Shown here: piece by piece, positions 8,557 through 17,028 of the stretch
How the letters are laid out: each line of letters starts with the position of its first letter
Numbering within the stretch: position 1 is the stretch's first letter
DNA from: Paenibacillus glycanilyticus NBRC 16618
GTDB lineage: Bacteria; Bacillota; Bacilli; Paenibacillales; Paenibacillaceae
DNA: 64,000 nucleotides
Direction of reading: 5' to 3'
Assembly (NCBI RefSeq): GCF_004000805.1
Contig: NZ_BILY01000015.1
Coordinates: forward strand, 1-64,000
Made by a program: the position numbers and the translations under genes
Notes under the pieces: model-generated
Databases searched by the model: none
Told to the model about the DNA's origin: nothing
The model's input: the letters and a program-made list of their open reading frames with translations, nothing else

Positions 8557-9789
8557 ATGGCACGAACGATTCTGTACGCGGCAATCTCGATTCTGATGGT
8601 TGCCGCCATCATACGTCAGCCGGATGAAGCGTTCCAAGCATCCCTTCAGGGACTGACCATTTGGTGGAACATCGTATTTCCCGGTCTGCTGCCCTTCCTC
8701 GTCTTGTTTGAGCTGATAGCCGCATTTGGCCTTATACACGGAATCGGCGCTCTTCTTCGTCCTCTGATGCGAGGCTTGTTCAAGCTGCCCGGCGAAGCTG
8801 CGCTGCCCTTGCTCTTTGGATGGCTGTCCGGACATCAGGCAGGCGCCGAAGCGACGGCTGCTCTTCGCCGCGATCAGCTGGTAACGAGACGCGAAGGGCA
8901 AAGACTGCTGGCCTTGTCCCATATGCCCAACCCGCTTTTTATGATTGTCGTTATTGGGGCAGGCTTCCTGCATCGGCCGGAGCTTGGCTTATTTATCGCT
9001 CTTATGGTCTGGCTCTCCGCCCTCTGTACGGCCGGATGGATTTCGCTGATCAGCCGGCGGAGGTCTGCGGCGCATCACCTTAATGTCCCTCAAGCGGCCG
9101 TTGCACCGAGAGGCTTGATGGAAAATGCAGCGGACGCGATTACGACAAGCCGCGACCGTGACGGCCGCAGCTTTGGCAAGGTGCTTGGCGATGCGGTCTC
9201 TTCCGGCGTTCAAAAGCTGCTTGTTGTTGGCGGCTTTATGATTTTTGCGGCCGTAGCAGCCCGGCTGGCGTTGCCGCTCATCCAATTCGCGCTGCCAAGC
9301 GGTATTGCCGAATTGGTGCTGCCCGCTTTACTCGAGAGTCATATCGGTGCCTACGGGGCAGCCGTATGGCAAGGCCCCGGCATTACTACCGCAATAAGCG
9401 CCGCCGCGGTTGCGGCTATTCTGGCCTGGAGCGGGTTAAGCGCGCTGCTCCAATCAGGCTATGCCATCACCGGCACGGATTTGAAGCTGCTGCCGCTCAT
9501 TGGCGTCAGACTGCTGCATGCGCTGCATGCCGCTGGGCTAGCCTTGCTGCTGTGGAAGCCGGCACAGGCTGCCCTTGCGATGCTGCCAAGCCGGCTGACC
9601 GGCGCTACGGCAGCCATGCTGCAGGACGGCGCTCACTGGCAGCGCCCTTCCAACGCATACGAGGCCGTCACCGCAGTAGGCCTCCCGTCGCTCTGGCCGT
9701 ATGCGCTGACGGCCGTCGCCGTTCTTGCTATTATGCTGCTGTTGATGCGCGCAGCCGCGCCGCGCGTACCTGGCCTCAAGAAACGCTAG
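8557..9789 (+). CDS. ylbJ: sporulation integral membrane protein YlbJ
   Basis: A 410-residue polytopic membrane protein of the YlbJ/nucleoside-transporter-like family, required for proper spore cortex formation in B. subtilis. It is highly hydrophobic with about eight predicted helices and contains NIVFPGLLPFLV, LFGWLSGHQAGA and LSHMPNPLFM. Three in-frame ATGs exist at 8527, 8542 and 8557; the last has GGAG nine bases upstream and gives the usual short N-terminus (MARTILYAAIS). It ends directly against coaD, transcribed from the other strand. Confidence 0.88.
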   Translation: MARTILYAAISILMVAAIIRQPDEAFQASLQGLTIWWNIVFPGLLPFLVLFELIAAFGLIHGIGALLRPLMRGLFKLPGEAALPLLFGWLSGHQAGAEATAALRRDQLVTRREGQRLLALSHMPNPLFMIVVIGAGFLHRPELGLFIALMVWLSALCTAGWISLISRRRSAAHHLNVPQAAVAPRGLMENAADAITTSRDRDGRSFGKVLGDAVSSGVQKLLVVGGFMIFAAVAARLALPLIQFALPSGIAELVLPALLESHIGAYGAAVWQGPGITTAISAAAVAAILAWSGLSALLQSGYAITGTDLKLLPLIGVRLLHALHAAGLALLLWKPAQAALAMLPSRLTGATAAMLQDGAHWQRPSNAYEAVTAVGLPSLWPYALTAVAVLAIMLLLMRAAAPRVPGLKKR

Positions 9790-10302
9790 TTAGCCGTTTG
9801 ACTGCCTCGCTTTATATTTCTCTACGAGACGAGTCTCGATCGGAGCCGGAACAAGCTCATGAACCGGTCCCCCAAACATCGCGATTTCCTTCACAATGCT
9901 GGAGCTGAGATACGAATATTTCGGGTTCGTCATCATAAAGATCGTCTCGATCTCTTCATCCAGCAACTGATTCGTCGAAGCAAGCGTAAGTTCGTACTCG
10001 AAGTCCGTCACCGATCGGATGCCGCGGACGATAACGCTGGCTTTGCGCGATTTCATGAACCGTACGAGCAAATCCCGGAAGCTGTCAATCGACACATTCG
10101 GAATGTCGCGCGTTATTTCGCGAAGCATCTCTTTCCGCTCGTCAAGCGTAAACATCGGACTTTTGCTTGTATTGTTAAGCACCGCCACGATGACGTGGTC
10201 GAATTGCTTGGCCGAACGGCGGATAATATCGAGATGTCCCAATGTCGGAGGATCGAAGCTCCCCGGATAGACCGCTACTCGTCCGTTCTCATTCATCTGC
10301 AT
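9790..10302 (-). CDS. coaD: phosphopantetheine adenylyltransferase
   Basis: A 170-residue enzyme of coenzyme A synthesis that joins ATP and 4'-phosphopantetheine to give dephospho-CoA. The motif YPGSFDPPTLGHLDII holds the nucleotide-binding (T/H)xGH element, and YLSSSIVKEIAMFGG is the conserved C-terminal loop. The ATG at 10302 is 7 nt after GGAGGA; an ATG at 10365 would add an atypical extension inside rsmD. The chosen start overlaps the rsmD end by 14 bp, so the two are likely translated together. Confidence 0.95.
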   Translation of the reverse strand: MQMNENGRVAVYPGSFDPPTLGHLDIIRRSAKQFDHVIVAVLNNTSKSPMFTLDERKEMLREITRDIPNVSIDSFRDLLVRFMKSRKASVIVRGIRSVTDFEYELTLASTNQLLDEEIETIFMMTNPKYSYLSSSIVKEIAMFGGPVHELVPAPIETRLVEKYKARQSNG

Positions 10303-10879
10303 GGCTTGTTCCTCCATCTGCGCTGCCGGGCGAATAACGGTAGATCGTAACTGCCGTATCGCCATATTTTTGTTTTCTCAGCAAAATAAAATGCTCCATC
10401 TCGTCCGGATACTCATGCCCGGCATCATGCTCCACCACAATAGTCGCGCCATCCTCCAGCAGCGACCGCTTCGCCAGATCGGCCATCAGCTCGTCCATAT
10501 GGGTCAAGCGGTAAGGCGGGTCGAGGAAGACGATAGAGAACGCGATTCCCCGCTTCTCCAGCAGCTTCAGCGCACGCTCCGCGTCGTTGCGGTATATTTC
10601 CGCATGCCGTCCCATTCCTGCCGCTTCGGTATTTAATTTAATGATATCAATGCTTATTTTTTCCCGGTCGATAAAGATCGTCCGCTCGATGCCTCTGCTC
10701 CAAGCTTCAATACCGAGCCCGCCGGTGCCTGCGAATAAATCGAGTGCCAGTCCACCGTCGAAAAACGGTCCAATCATGCTGAATATCGCTTCCTTCACCT
10801 TGTCGGTCGTCGGACGGGTATTCATGCCTGGAACCGCCTTCAGCGTGCGGCCTTTTGCCGCTCCCGCAATGACTCTCAC
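10289..10879 (-). CDS. rsmD: 16S rRNA (guanine(966)-N2)-methyltransferase RsmD
   Basis: A 196-residue SAM-dependent methyltransferase acting on 16S rRNA. It begins MRVIAGAAKGRTLKA, has the SAM-binding LDLFAGTGGLGIEA at about residues 46-59 and catalytic FLDPPY at 118-123. The start is GTG at 10879, preceded by AAGGGAG. It forms the conserved rsmD-coaD pair. Confidence 0.95.
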   Translation of the reverse strand: MRVIAGAAKGRTLKAVPGMNTRPTTDKVKEAIFSMIGPFFDGGLALDLFAGTGGLGIEAWSRGIERTIFIDREKISIDIIKLNTEAAGMGRHAEIYRNDAERALKLLEKRGIAFSIVFLDPPYRLTHMDELMADLAKRSLLEDGATIVVEHDAGHEYPDEMEHFILLRKQKYGDTAVTIYRYSPGSADGGTSHADE

Positions 10880-10995
10880 TGCTTATTGCTCCCTTCCTCT
10901 ACTGTCGATGCCTATAGTACCACACTTTCCCTTGGATTATAAAGGCACCCGGAGAGGAGGAACGAGGGCCTCAATATTTTTTTTGGCGTAATATG

Positions 10996-11147
10996 TATAA
11001 TCGCCCACAAACCGGACAAGATAAAATCATCGGCGTCGGAAGATGCCGTAGACAACCGCGGAGAAGACTTACGTTTCCCCATAAGCTCTTCGTCCGGTTT
11101 CTCCTCTCCCATGAAAGGACGCTCAGAAATGAGCGTCCGATTTTTTT
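10996..11147 (+). ncRNA. candidate structured RNA (three-stem junction) with own -10 box and terminator
   Basis: TATAAT at 10996-11001 predicts a start near 11008. From 11009 the plus strand can fold into an outer 9 bp stem P1 (11009-11017 with 11092-11100, AAACCGGAC/GTCCGGTTT). Inside it are P2 (11031-11037 with 11042-11048, capped by a GGAA tetraloop of GNRA type) and P3 (11063-11071 with 11082-11091, one bulged C). P3 abuts P1, as in a coaxial stack. An intrinsic terminator follows. P2 contains a G-U pair that would be a C-A mismatch on the other strand, which favours plus-strand transcription. I do not recognise the family. It could be a free-standing small RNA or a leader of the gene at 11237. 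The -35 is poor. Confidence 0.55.
11117..11147 (+). terminator. intrinsic terminator
   Basis: Stem GGACGCTC (11117-11124) with GAGCGTCC (11131-11138), loop AGAAAT, then GA and seven T. There is no good T run on the other strand, so it works on plus-strand transcripts. No plus-strand gene precedes it, supporting the RNA at 10996-11147. Confidence 0.85.
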
Positions 11148-11236
11148 GTAAACAGGCCATTTCCCCACTGCTAATTCCGGTCATTTTGGTATATAGTTAC
11201 AGTACCACTTTTAATAGACGGGAGGTTTACGGCCCT

Positions 11237-11767
11237 ATGAACCAGATCGGCAGCTATATTATTCCCTTACTCGTTATTCTGTTTGTCGTGTACCGGCGCT
11301 TGAAGCGTTCGGTAGGTTTTCAGCCTTTCAAGCCGAGCAGGCTGAAAATGCGCATCGGTATCTTCAGTATCATTGGCATTCTGCTGCTGGCCTCCGGCTT
11401 CCCGCATCCTGCGATCTATATTTCCGATGCCATCGGTATCGCCTGCGGCGCGGTAATTGCTTATTATGCCATCAAGCACAGCCGTTTCGAACAGCGCGAG
11501 GATACGTTGTTTTACCGGACGCATGTCGGCATCGAGACTTTGGTTGTCCTGCTGTTTATCGGAAGAATCGCCTTCAGGATCATTGAAATGTTCGGCACCG
11601 GAGGCGCCAATGCCATGAATCCGGCGCTAAACAACGAGACGGCGCAGATGCAGCAGTATACGAATGATCCGCTGACCGCGGCAACTTTCTTCCTGCTTGT
11701 AGCTTATTATCTCGGCTATTATACGTTTATCCTTCGCAAGAGCGACGAGAAAGCGGCTGTATCCTAA
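11237..11767 (+). CDS. CcdC-like polytopic membrane protein
   Basis: A 176-residue membrane protein with about five hydrophobic segments, resembling the CcdC/DUF1453 family found near cytochrome c maturation genes; no enzyme activity is established. It starts at the ATG at 11237 after GGGAGGTTTACGGCCCT; reading the same frame upstream runs back into the terminator and RNA. It is monocistronic, with a terminator just after the stop. Confidence 0.7.
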   Translation: MNQIGSYIIPLLVILFVVYRRLKRSVGFQPFKPSRLKMRIGIFSIIGILLLASGFPHPAIYISDAIGIACGAVIAYYAIKHSRFEQREDTLFYRTHVGIETLVVLLFIGRIAFRIIEMFGTGGANAMNPALNNETAQMQQYTNDPLTAATFFLLVAYYLGYYTFILRKSDEKAAVS

Positions 11768-11793
11768 AAGCGTTCCCCTTCGGGACGCTTTTT
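11766..11793 (+). terminator. intrinsic terminator after the CcdC-like gene
   Basis: Stem AAAGCGTTCCC / GGGACGCTTT (one bulged T) with loop CTTC, followed by a T run. Confidence 0.85.
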
Positions 11794-11878
11794 TTCATTG
11801 TCCTCTAAAACCGTAACCTTGCGGCTTGTCAGGAATATCATGGCATGAGCAAAAAAATGATGGCGAGGAGACTGCAGC

Positions 11879-12217
11879 ATGGCCGTTTACCGCATAATCG
11901 TCGATTTGTCGGACCGGATGCTTCATCTGCTTGACGGAAATGTTGTCGTGAACTCTTATCCCGTTGGCATAGGCAAGATGGTTACCCAGACACCTTCGGG
12001 AGAATACAAAATTATTAATAAACAGGAAAATCCCGGCGGACCCTTTGGCGTGTTGTGGATGGGATTGTCCAAACCGCATTACGGCATTCACGGCACGAAC
12101 GACCCTTCCTCGATCGGAAGAATGGTATCGCATGGCTGCATCCGGATGTACAACGAGGATGTGCTGGCTTTGTCCAATCTTGTGCCGGTTGGAACCCGGG
12201 TTACGATTCGCCCCTGA
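11879..12217 (+). CDS. minimal L,D-transpeptidase (YkuD domain)
   Basis: A 112-residue protein that is almost entirely one YkuD catalytic domain. Such enzymes make 3-3 cross-links in peptidoglycan. The signature HGTNDP...SHGCIRM with the catalytic cysteine is intact at about residues 72-92. There is no signal peptide and no LysM domain, so export or substrate targeting is unclear; a role inside the developing spore or forespore space is possible. The start follows GAGGAG. It converges on the GH73 gene. Confidence 0.85.
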   Translation: MAVYRIIVDLSDRMLHLLDGNVVVNSYPVGIGKMVTQTPSGEYKIINKQENPGGPFGVLWMGLSKPHYGIHGTNDPSSIGRMVSHGCIRMYNEDVLALSNLVPVGTRVTIRP

Positions 12218-12227
12218 ACGCAGGGAA

Positions 12228-12262
12228 AGCGGCAGTCTCTTAAGGGAGATCTGCCGCTTTCA
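12228..12262. terminator. possible bidirectional terminator between convergent genes
   Basis: A 10 bp stem AAAGCGGCAG/CTGCCGCTTT overlaps the end of the GH73 gene and follows the L,D-transpeptidase. Neither strand has a long T run, so efficiency is uncertain. Confidence 0.45.
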
Positions 12263-13025
12263 AAGTGACGGTCTGGGTTGCCTGCTCCCAAACGGCTTTG
12301 CGGTTTAATGATGCCGCCAAGTCTCTTACCGTTACATAACCTGTGGAAATATCGAGCCGGGAATCAAGCGGATGGCCGTTAACCGTCAGCTTGCCCGCGG
12401 TCCAGCCAATAGCGGCACCAAGCGTTTCCCCAAGTGCCCGGGCAGCAACCCAGGTTGTTCCTCCGTCCAAGTATCCGACCGCGGCAACAAAACCGTCTAC
12501 CAGAATGGGAACCGTCTGCGAGGAACGGAACATCGTTGTCGATGATGCGGAAGCAAAGGCCGTATCATACTGCTTCAAGGAATATTGGTTTATGAGAGTA
12601 GCCAGCTTACTAGGATAAGCAGGATCCGTCGCATAACCGCTCACGTACAGCATCGTAGCCTGTTGCTCGGGCGTTACGGCTGCACGGACGCGGACATAGC
12701 GGGGAGTGGCAAACAGCAGATCCTGATCCTTCAAGAAATGATACACGCTGTTATAAGCGCGGAACGACGAATTCATGCTGATCAATGTTCCGTCAACCAC
12801 TTCCCAGGTTCCTTTCACCACCGCTTCGCCATGCCAATAAGCATTGGGAGCGCCCGATCCGACCTTAATGCCTCCGAGATTGTACCAAGGATGAATGACC
12901 CCGCCGGTCTCGAGCATACACTGCGCCAGCCGCAAGGATGGAAAAATCGATGAGCCTTCGCGTCTGACCTGCAGAACAGTCGGGACAAGCGCTGCAATAA
13001 ATTGCGATCTTGTGAGATTCGCCAT
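12240..13025 (-). CDS. GH73-type N-acetylglucosaminidase with copper-amine-oxidase-N-like domain
   Basis: A 261-residue protein. The first ~150 residues match the GH73 glucosaminidase fold (SLRLAQCMLETGG with the acidic catalytic residue, then WYNLGGIK and FRAYNSVYHFLKD), which cuts peptidoglycan glycan strands. The last ~100 residues (VPILVDGFVAAVGYLDGGTTWVAAR...) resemble the copper amine oxidase N-terminal-like repeat that Paenibacillus often attaches to exported proteins. No signal peptide is visible, which is odd for a wall enzyme; some phage-like or spore-lytic homologues also lack one. The start follows GGAGGAGGATAA. Confidence 0.8.
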   Translation of the reverse strand: MANLTRSQFIAALVPTVLQVRREGSSIFPSLRLAQCMLETGGVIHPWYNLGGIKVGSGAPNAYWHGEAVVKGTWEVVDGTLISMNSSFRAYNSVYHFLKDQDLLFATPRYVRVRAAVTPEQQATMLYVSGYATDPAYPSKLATLINQYSLKQYDTAFASASSTTMFRSSQTVPILVDGFVAAVGYLDGGTTWVAARALGETLGAAIGWTAGKLTVNGHPLDSRLDISTGYVTVRDLAASLNRKAVWEQATQTVTLKAADLP

Positions 13026-13120
13026 TTATCCTCCTCCTTTCCAGTCAAAAACTTATACAAGCTCCTCTCAGTGTATGGAGCTTTGATCCGATTCGTAACG
13101 GTGACTGCCGCCGAGGCAGC

Positions 13121-13160
13121 AAAAAAACTCCGTTATGCCCATATTCGGCATAACGGAGTT
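13121..13160 (-). terminator. intrinsic terminator of the thiamine-transport operon
   Basis: On the minus strand a 14 bp stem AACTCCGTTATGCC / GGCATAACGGAGTT (loop about 6 nt) ends in a run of seven T just downstream of the tatD-like gene. Confidence 0.9.
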
Positions 13161-13167
13161 GCTCTGC

Positions 13168-13968
13168 TTACAAACTATAAAATTCACGCGTATTCGAAAG
13201 CAGCCGTTCCCGCACTTCCTGCTCCGGAAGCTGCTTGATCGCGGCGATATGCGCGCAAATGTCATGAACCATTTGCGGCACGGTCCTACGGCCCTCGTAA
13301 GGCCCTTCAAAAGGCCACGGTCCGTCCGTCTCCACCATGATTCGCTCCAAGGGATACTGCTGTACCAGCGTCCTGATCTCCTGCTCGTAGGCCACGTCCG
13401 GCGTCACCGAAATCATATAGCCGAGCGAGATCATTCGCTTAATTGTCGCTTCGTCTCCCTTAAACCAGTGGAAATGGACCTTCTTTACCTGATGCCGCTC
13501 CATGATATCGCAAGCTTTGGCACCATCCCCATATACCGCATGCAAAATAATCGGACGGCCTAGTTCCGCGGCAAGCGCGGCAAATCGATCAAGCAAATCG
13601 AGATAAGGAGCCTCGTCAAAAGGTCTCCCTTCCTCGGCTGCAGAGGTCCGGGAATAATAAGGCAAGCCAACCTCGCCAATGGCGAACGCTGCGCCGGCTG
13701 CATGCTTCGCCTTAATCCATGCAAACAGCTCATCTTGTTCCCATGCCGCAGGAACCGGCTGTTCGGGATGATAACCGTATGCGGGAAACACCCGTCCCGG
13801 GAACGACTCGGCGAGCGCGGCGTTGGTCTTGCAGGAATCCAAATGCATCGACACTGCTACAACCGCTTCGATTCCCTCTTCAAAAGCCTGCTCGAGCAAA
13901 GCTTGCCGATCCGCTTCCTCATAGGAATCAAGATGAATATGCGCGTCAATTGCGTTTTTCCGCTCCAT
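13168..13968 (-). CDS. TatD family metal-dependent hydrolase
   Basis: A 266-residue TIM-barrel amidohydrolase of the TatD type. Metal-binding His10 and His12 (DAHIHLD), a central glutamate (IGEVGLPY), HFHWFKG and the late aspartate in METDGPWPF are visible. Classical TatD proteins are 3' exonucleases, but many operon-specific members act on small molecules. It is the last gene of the TPP-riboswitch operon, 20 bp after the ATPase, so a thiamine or pyrimidine salvage role (for example deformylation or deamidation of a precursor) is an inference. Confidence 0.8.
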   Translation of the reverse strand: MERKNAIDAHIHLDSYEEADRQALLEQAFEEGIEAVVAVSMHLDSCKTNAALAESFPGRVFPAYGYHPEQPVPAAWEQDELFAWIKAKHAAGAAFAIGEVGLPYYSRTSAAEEGRPFDEAPYLDLLDRFAALAAELGRPIILHAVYGDGAKACDIMERHQVKKVHFHWFKGDEATIKRMISLGYMISVTPDVAYEQEIRTLVQQYPLERIMVETDGPWPFEGPYEGRRTVPQMVHDICAHIAAIKQLPEQEVRERLLSNTREFYSL

Positions 13969-13988
13969 GATGATCAGCCTCCTTACGC

Positions 13989-14738
13989 CTATTGAAGCAG
14001 CTCGTGAATCTGCTGTTTCAGTTCGTTAAACAACGGTTCCCGCCATAATTGCGGGGAACGGGGTCTTGCGAAGGGTACGATGATCTCTTCCAATATCACT
14101 GCCGGCGCTGACGACAAGACAAGGATCCTGTCCGACAGCAGCAATGCTTCCTCGATGCTATGCGTAACAAGGAGAACCGACCGTTTGTTCTGCTCCCAGA
14201 TGGACATCAGCCACTGCTGCATCTGCTGTCTCGTCAACGCGTCAAGCGCGCCAAACGGCTCGTCAAGCAGCATTAAAGTCTGGGGAGACAGCAGCGCCCG
14301 CAGGAAGGATACGCGCTGCTGCATCCCGCCGGATAACACATGGGGATAGGAATCGGCGTACTCCGCGAGACCGATGCGATCCAGCCATTCACGCGCCTGA
14401 CGCCCCGCTTCCTTACGCTCCGTGCCTGCGATCCCAAGCGCAAGCTCGATATTAGCCGACACCGAACGCCAAGGCATCAGGGAGGCCTGCTGAGGCATAT
14501 ACGATATATGCCCCCGGCTGCCGGTTACTTGCTTGCCGTCAATCCAGATTTCACCGCCAGTTGGTTGCTCCAATCCGCCAATGAGCTGGAACAACGTTGT
14601 TTTTCCGCTTCCGGAGGGTCCGACAATGGAGACGAATTCGTTCTCGGCAACGGTGAGCGATAAGCCGTTCAGGACGTTTTTCCGGCCAGCATCAAAGCTT
14701 TTGCGGATCTCTTTTAGTTCAAGCGCTGGAGCTGTCAT
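13989..14738 (-). CDS. thiZ: ABC transporter ATPase, thiamine pyrimidine-precursor uptake
   Basis: A 249-residue ABC ATPase of the nitrate/sulfonate/HMP-precursor group. Walker A GPSGSGKTT, signature LSGGMQQR and Walker B LMLLDEPFGALD are intact. I set the start at the ATG at 14738, a few bases after AAAGGAGGGGG; it overlaps the permease stop as ATGA. An in-frame ATG at 14768 is less well placed. Partner proteins are encoded directly upstream in the same operon. Confidence 0.88.
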   Translation of the reverse strand: MTAPALELKEIRKSFDAGRKNVLNGLSLTVAENEFVSIVGPSGSGKTTLFQLIGGLEQPTGGEIWIDGKQVTGSRGHISYMPQQASLMPWRSVSANIELALGIAGTERKEAGRQAREWLDRIGLAEYADSYPHVLSGGMQQRVSFLRALLSPQTLMLLDEPFGALDALTRQQMQQWLMSIWEQNKRSVLLVTHSIEEALLLSDRILVLSSAPAVILEEIIVPFARPRSPQLWREPLFNELKQQIHELLQ

Positions 14739-15511
14739 GCTCTTCCCCCTCCTTTCGCCGGACGCCACCGGATGACAAACCTTTCGACGAGAGCTACGAG
14801 TCCAAATAAAGCTAGGCTCAGCGCCACGATTAGAAAGACCGAAGCAAATACCCTTGCCGGCTCATAACCTTTGGATGAGAGAATCATATAATGGCCTAAT
14901 CCCTTGTCAGCTCCAAGCCATTCCGCAACAACGGCGCTTAGAACGGCATACGATGCGGCGATTTTGAGACCCGAGAATAAGTGAGTAACGGCATTGGGCA
15001 ATTCGAGCCGCGTAAACAGCTGCCAGTCACCCGCTCCAATCATCCGCATGTAATTGCGAAGGGTCGGATCCGTATCCTTAAAGCCATTCAGCATGGCCAC
15101 GGATACCGGGAAGAAACATACGATCCAGACGAGAATAAGCTTGGGCAGAACGCCGTAACCGAGCCAAATCGTAAGAATCGGGCCAATCGCGATGACCGGC
15201 ACGTTTTGCGTGACGACAAGCAGCGGATAGACCGCCCTCCGGACAAAAGGAATAAGGTGCAGAATTGCGGCAAGAATGATCCCGGCTGCCGCGCCCCCGC
15301 CGAATCCGACAAGCGCCAGCTCCACCGTTGCCCAGGCATTGTCCATCAGGCGCGGCCAGACGTCAACCATTTCTTTTACGATAGTAGTCGGCGAAGGCAG
15401 CTGCCACTTGGGCACAACGCCGCTATCAACCGAGAGCTGCCAAGCGGCAAGGATAAGGATGACGAGCAGCAGAGAAGGCCAGACCGCATGATACCAGCCT
15501 TTATTGCCCAT
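14735..15511 (-). CDS. thiX: ABC transporter permease, thiamine pyrimidine-precursor uptake
   Basis: A 258-residue integral membrane permease with about six helices and the EAA-type loop (LELPNAVTHLFSGLKIAASYAV) that contacts the ATPase. It belongs to the SsuC/TauC/ThiX group. It overlaps the thiamine-binding gene by 11 bp and the ATPase by 4 bp, showing tight coupling. Function follows from the riboswitch and from the binding protein. Confidence 0.88.
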   Translation of the reverse strand: MGNKGWYHAVWPSLLLVILILAAWQLSVDSGVVPKWQLPSPTTIVKEMVDVWPRLMDNAWATVELALVGFGGGAAAGIILAAILHLIPFVRRAVYPLLVVTQNVPVIAIGPILTIWLGYGVLPKLILVWIVCFFPVSVAMLNGFKDTDPTLRNYMRMIGAGDWQLFTRLELPNAVTHLFSGLKIAASYAVLSAVVAEWLGADKGLGHYMILSSKGYEPARVFASVFLIVALSLALFGLVALVERFVIRWRPAKGGGRA

Positions 15512-15806
15512 CCGGATATTTCTCCAACAACCGGCCCATGGAAGCCCCGTTAGCCGGATTGAAATAGACCTTTACCTGCGAGATAACGGACGGACAGCCC
15601 ATCTCGGTCATGGCTTCATTCATGGATTGCACGATTTCGAACAATTGCGGGAGTTCGCCCTCCATCGTTGTCTCCAGAGGCGCTACCCGGTAAGGGACAC
15701 CCGATGCCTTAATAATCTCGATTGCGCGGTCTACAAACGGAATAACGCTTTCCCCGTTTGGCGTTGTTGGCAGAATTTGAATACTTACAAGCGCATTGGC
15801 CATCAT
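15501..15806 (-). CDS. thiamine-binding protein, MTH1187/YqgV family
   Basis: A 101-residue protein of the MTH1187/YkoF-related family whose members bind thiamine or its pyrimidine moiety in the cytosol. It opens ANALVSIQILP and keeps the V-P-F-VD-AI and TTMEGEL elements. It has a good GAGGAG ribosome site 6 nt before ATG. Its place between the lipoprotein and the permease genes of a TPP-controlled operon supports a ligand-sensing or handling role in this pathway. Confidence 0.82.
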   Translation of the reverse strand: MMANALVSIQILPTTPNGESVIPFVDRAIEIIKASGVPYRVAPLETTMEGELPQLFEIVQSMNEAMTEMGCPSVISQVKVYFNPANGASMGRLLEKYPDGQ

Positions 15807-15837
15807 CGTCAGCTCCTCATAATCCTATTGTTTTATC

Positions 15838-16872
15838 CTAAGCTTTCGGGAGGAAGTCGTTCGTGAACGCTTTATCCGCCTCCAGCTCCTTCTCCAGCAG
15901 CTTGTGATCGAACATCCACTGGGAATAGTTCACCCATACTTCCTTCTTCTGCACGCCCCACTGCGAAGCGTCATCCGTATATTTCGGGCTAAGCCACTTC
16001 TGGCTTGCGCGAACAAGGTCCGCATTCAGATCCGGCTCTGCCTTAATCAGCACTTCCGCCGCATCCTCCGGATGGTCAATCGCGAATTGGTATCCCTTAG
16101 CGGCGCCTGCGACAAACGCTTTAACAATCTCCGGTTTCTCGGCGATCATTTTCTCGCTAGTTTCAAGAAGCGGCGTGTAGTAATCCAGCTTGTCGCTGTA
16201 ATCGGTCAAGTAAACCATATTCAGCTTCTCGCCGCGCAGCTCGGCTTCCACGCCCGTCCAGGCATAGTAGATCCAGGCAAAATCAATGTCGCGCTTCACC
16301 GCCGTGAAGAAATCCGTATCGCCGATGCTAAGCATCTTCACTTTGGTTACGTCCGCGTTCTCTTCCTGCATCAGAGAGCCGATTACCGCTTCTTCTACCG
16401 GCGCTCCCCAACCTCCGTAGGTTTTGCCTTCAAACTTTTTCGGAGAGTCGATTCCTTTGGATGCCGGCGAAGCGAAGCCCGAAGTATTATGCTGAATCAC
16501 GGCAGCAACGGATACAAGCGGCACACCGGCGATTCGCGCCATGGTGAGCGACTCTTGGTAGCCGACGCCAAACTCCGCTCCGCCGGAAGCTACCATTTTA
16601 TCCGCGCCGTCCTGGCCGGGCTGAATAATCTCGACGTCAAGGCCTTGCTCCTTGAAATAACCTTTATCTCGTGCCACGTACAATCCGGTATGATTCGTGT
16701 TAGGCGTCCAATCCAGTACGACCTTTACTTTGGTCAACGGCTTGTCCGCTCCGTTACCGGCTGACTCGTTCCCCGTATTCTTGTTGTTGTTCGAGCCGCA
16801 TGCGGCCAGCAGCACAACTACCGCCAGCATAGCTGCAACAATCGCGAACCTTCTCTTTGCACCTGATCTCAT
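15838..16872 (-). CDS. thiY: ABC transporter substrate-binding lipoprotein, HMP-precursor (ThiY/NMT1 type)
   Basis: A 344-residue lipoprotein with a lipobox LLAAC at about residues 21-25. The mature part begins KVVLDWTPNTNHTGLYVARDKGYF, characteristic of ThiY/THI5-like proteins that capture formylaminopyrimidine or related thiamine precursors. It is the first gene after the TPP riboswitch. The ATG at 16872 follows an AGAGGGAGAG site. Ligand choice within the pyrimidine group cannot be read from the sequence. Confidence 0.9.
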   Translation of the reverse strand: MRSGAKRRFAIVAAMLAVVVLLAACGSNNNKNTGNESAGNGADKPLTKVKVVLDWTPNTNHTGLYVARDKGYFKEQGLDVEIIQPGQDGADKMVASGGAEFGVGYQESLTMARIAGVPLVSVAAVIQHNTSGFASPASKGIDSPKKFEGKTYGGWGAPVEEAVIGSLMQEENADVTKVKMLSIGDTDFFTAVKRDIDFAWIYYAWTGVEAELRGEKLNMVYLTDYSDKLDYYTPLLETSEKMIAEKPEIVKAFVAGAAKGYQFAIDHPEDAAEVLIKAEPDLNADLVRASQKWLSPKYTDDASQWGVQKKEVWVNYSQWMFDHKLLEKELEADKAFTNDFLPKA

Positions 16873-16941
16873 CTTTCTGTCTCTCCCTCTCTCTACTTGA
16901 CTATGACGTTTGCTATTATGGCCGGACTACCTTCTGAAAAT

Positions 16942-16970
16942 AAAAAAAGCCCTCCGATTTCCGGAGAGCC
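16942..16970 (-). terminator. riboswitch expression-platform terminator
   Basis: On the minus strand GCTCTCCG / CGGAGGGC form a stem with loop GAAAT, followed by TTTTTTTA. It lies between the TPP aptamer and thiY and is the likely off-switch when TPP is bound. Confidence 0.85.
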
Positions 16971-17028
16971 ATACTTTTCGTCAGCTTTATTACAGGTCCG
17001 CCCGCTTCCTAATATAACGGGCAACCTA

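Noticed and set aside
10912-11184. Minus-strand frames over the RNA region, one ending in a CPVCG zinc-knuckle-like stretch
   Set aside because: No ribosome site, they run through the terminator hairpin, and the paired stems are better explained as RNA structure. CPVCG alone is not enough.
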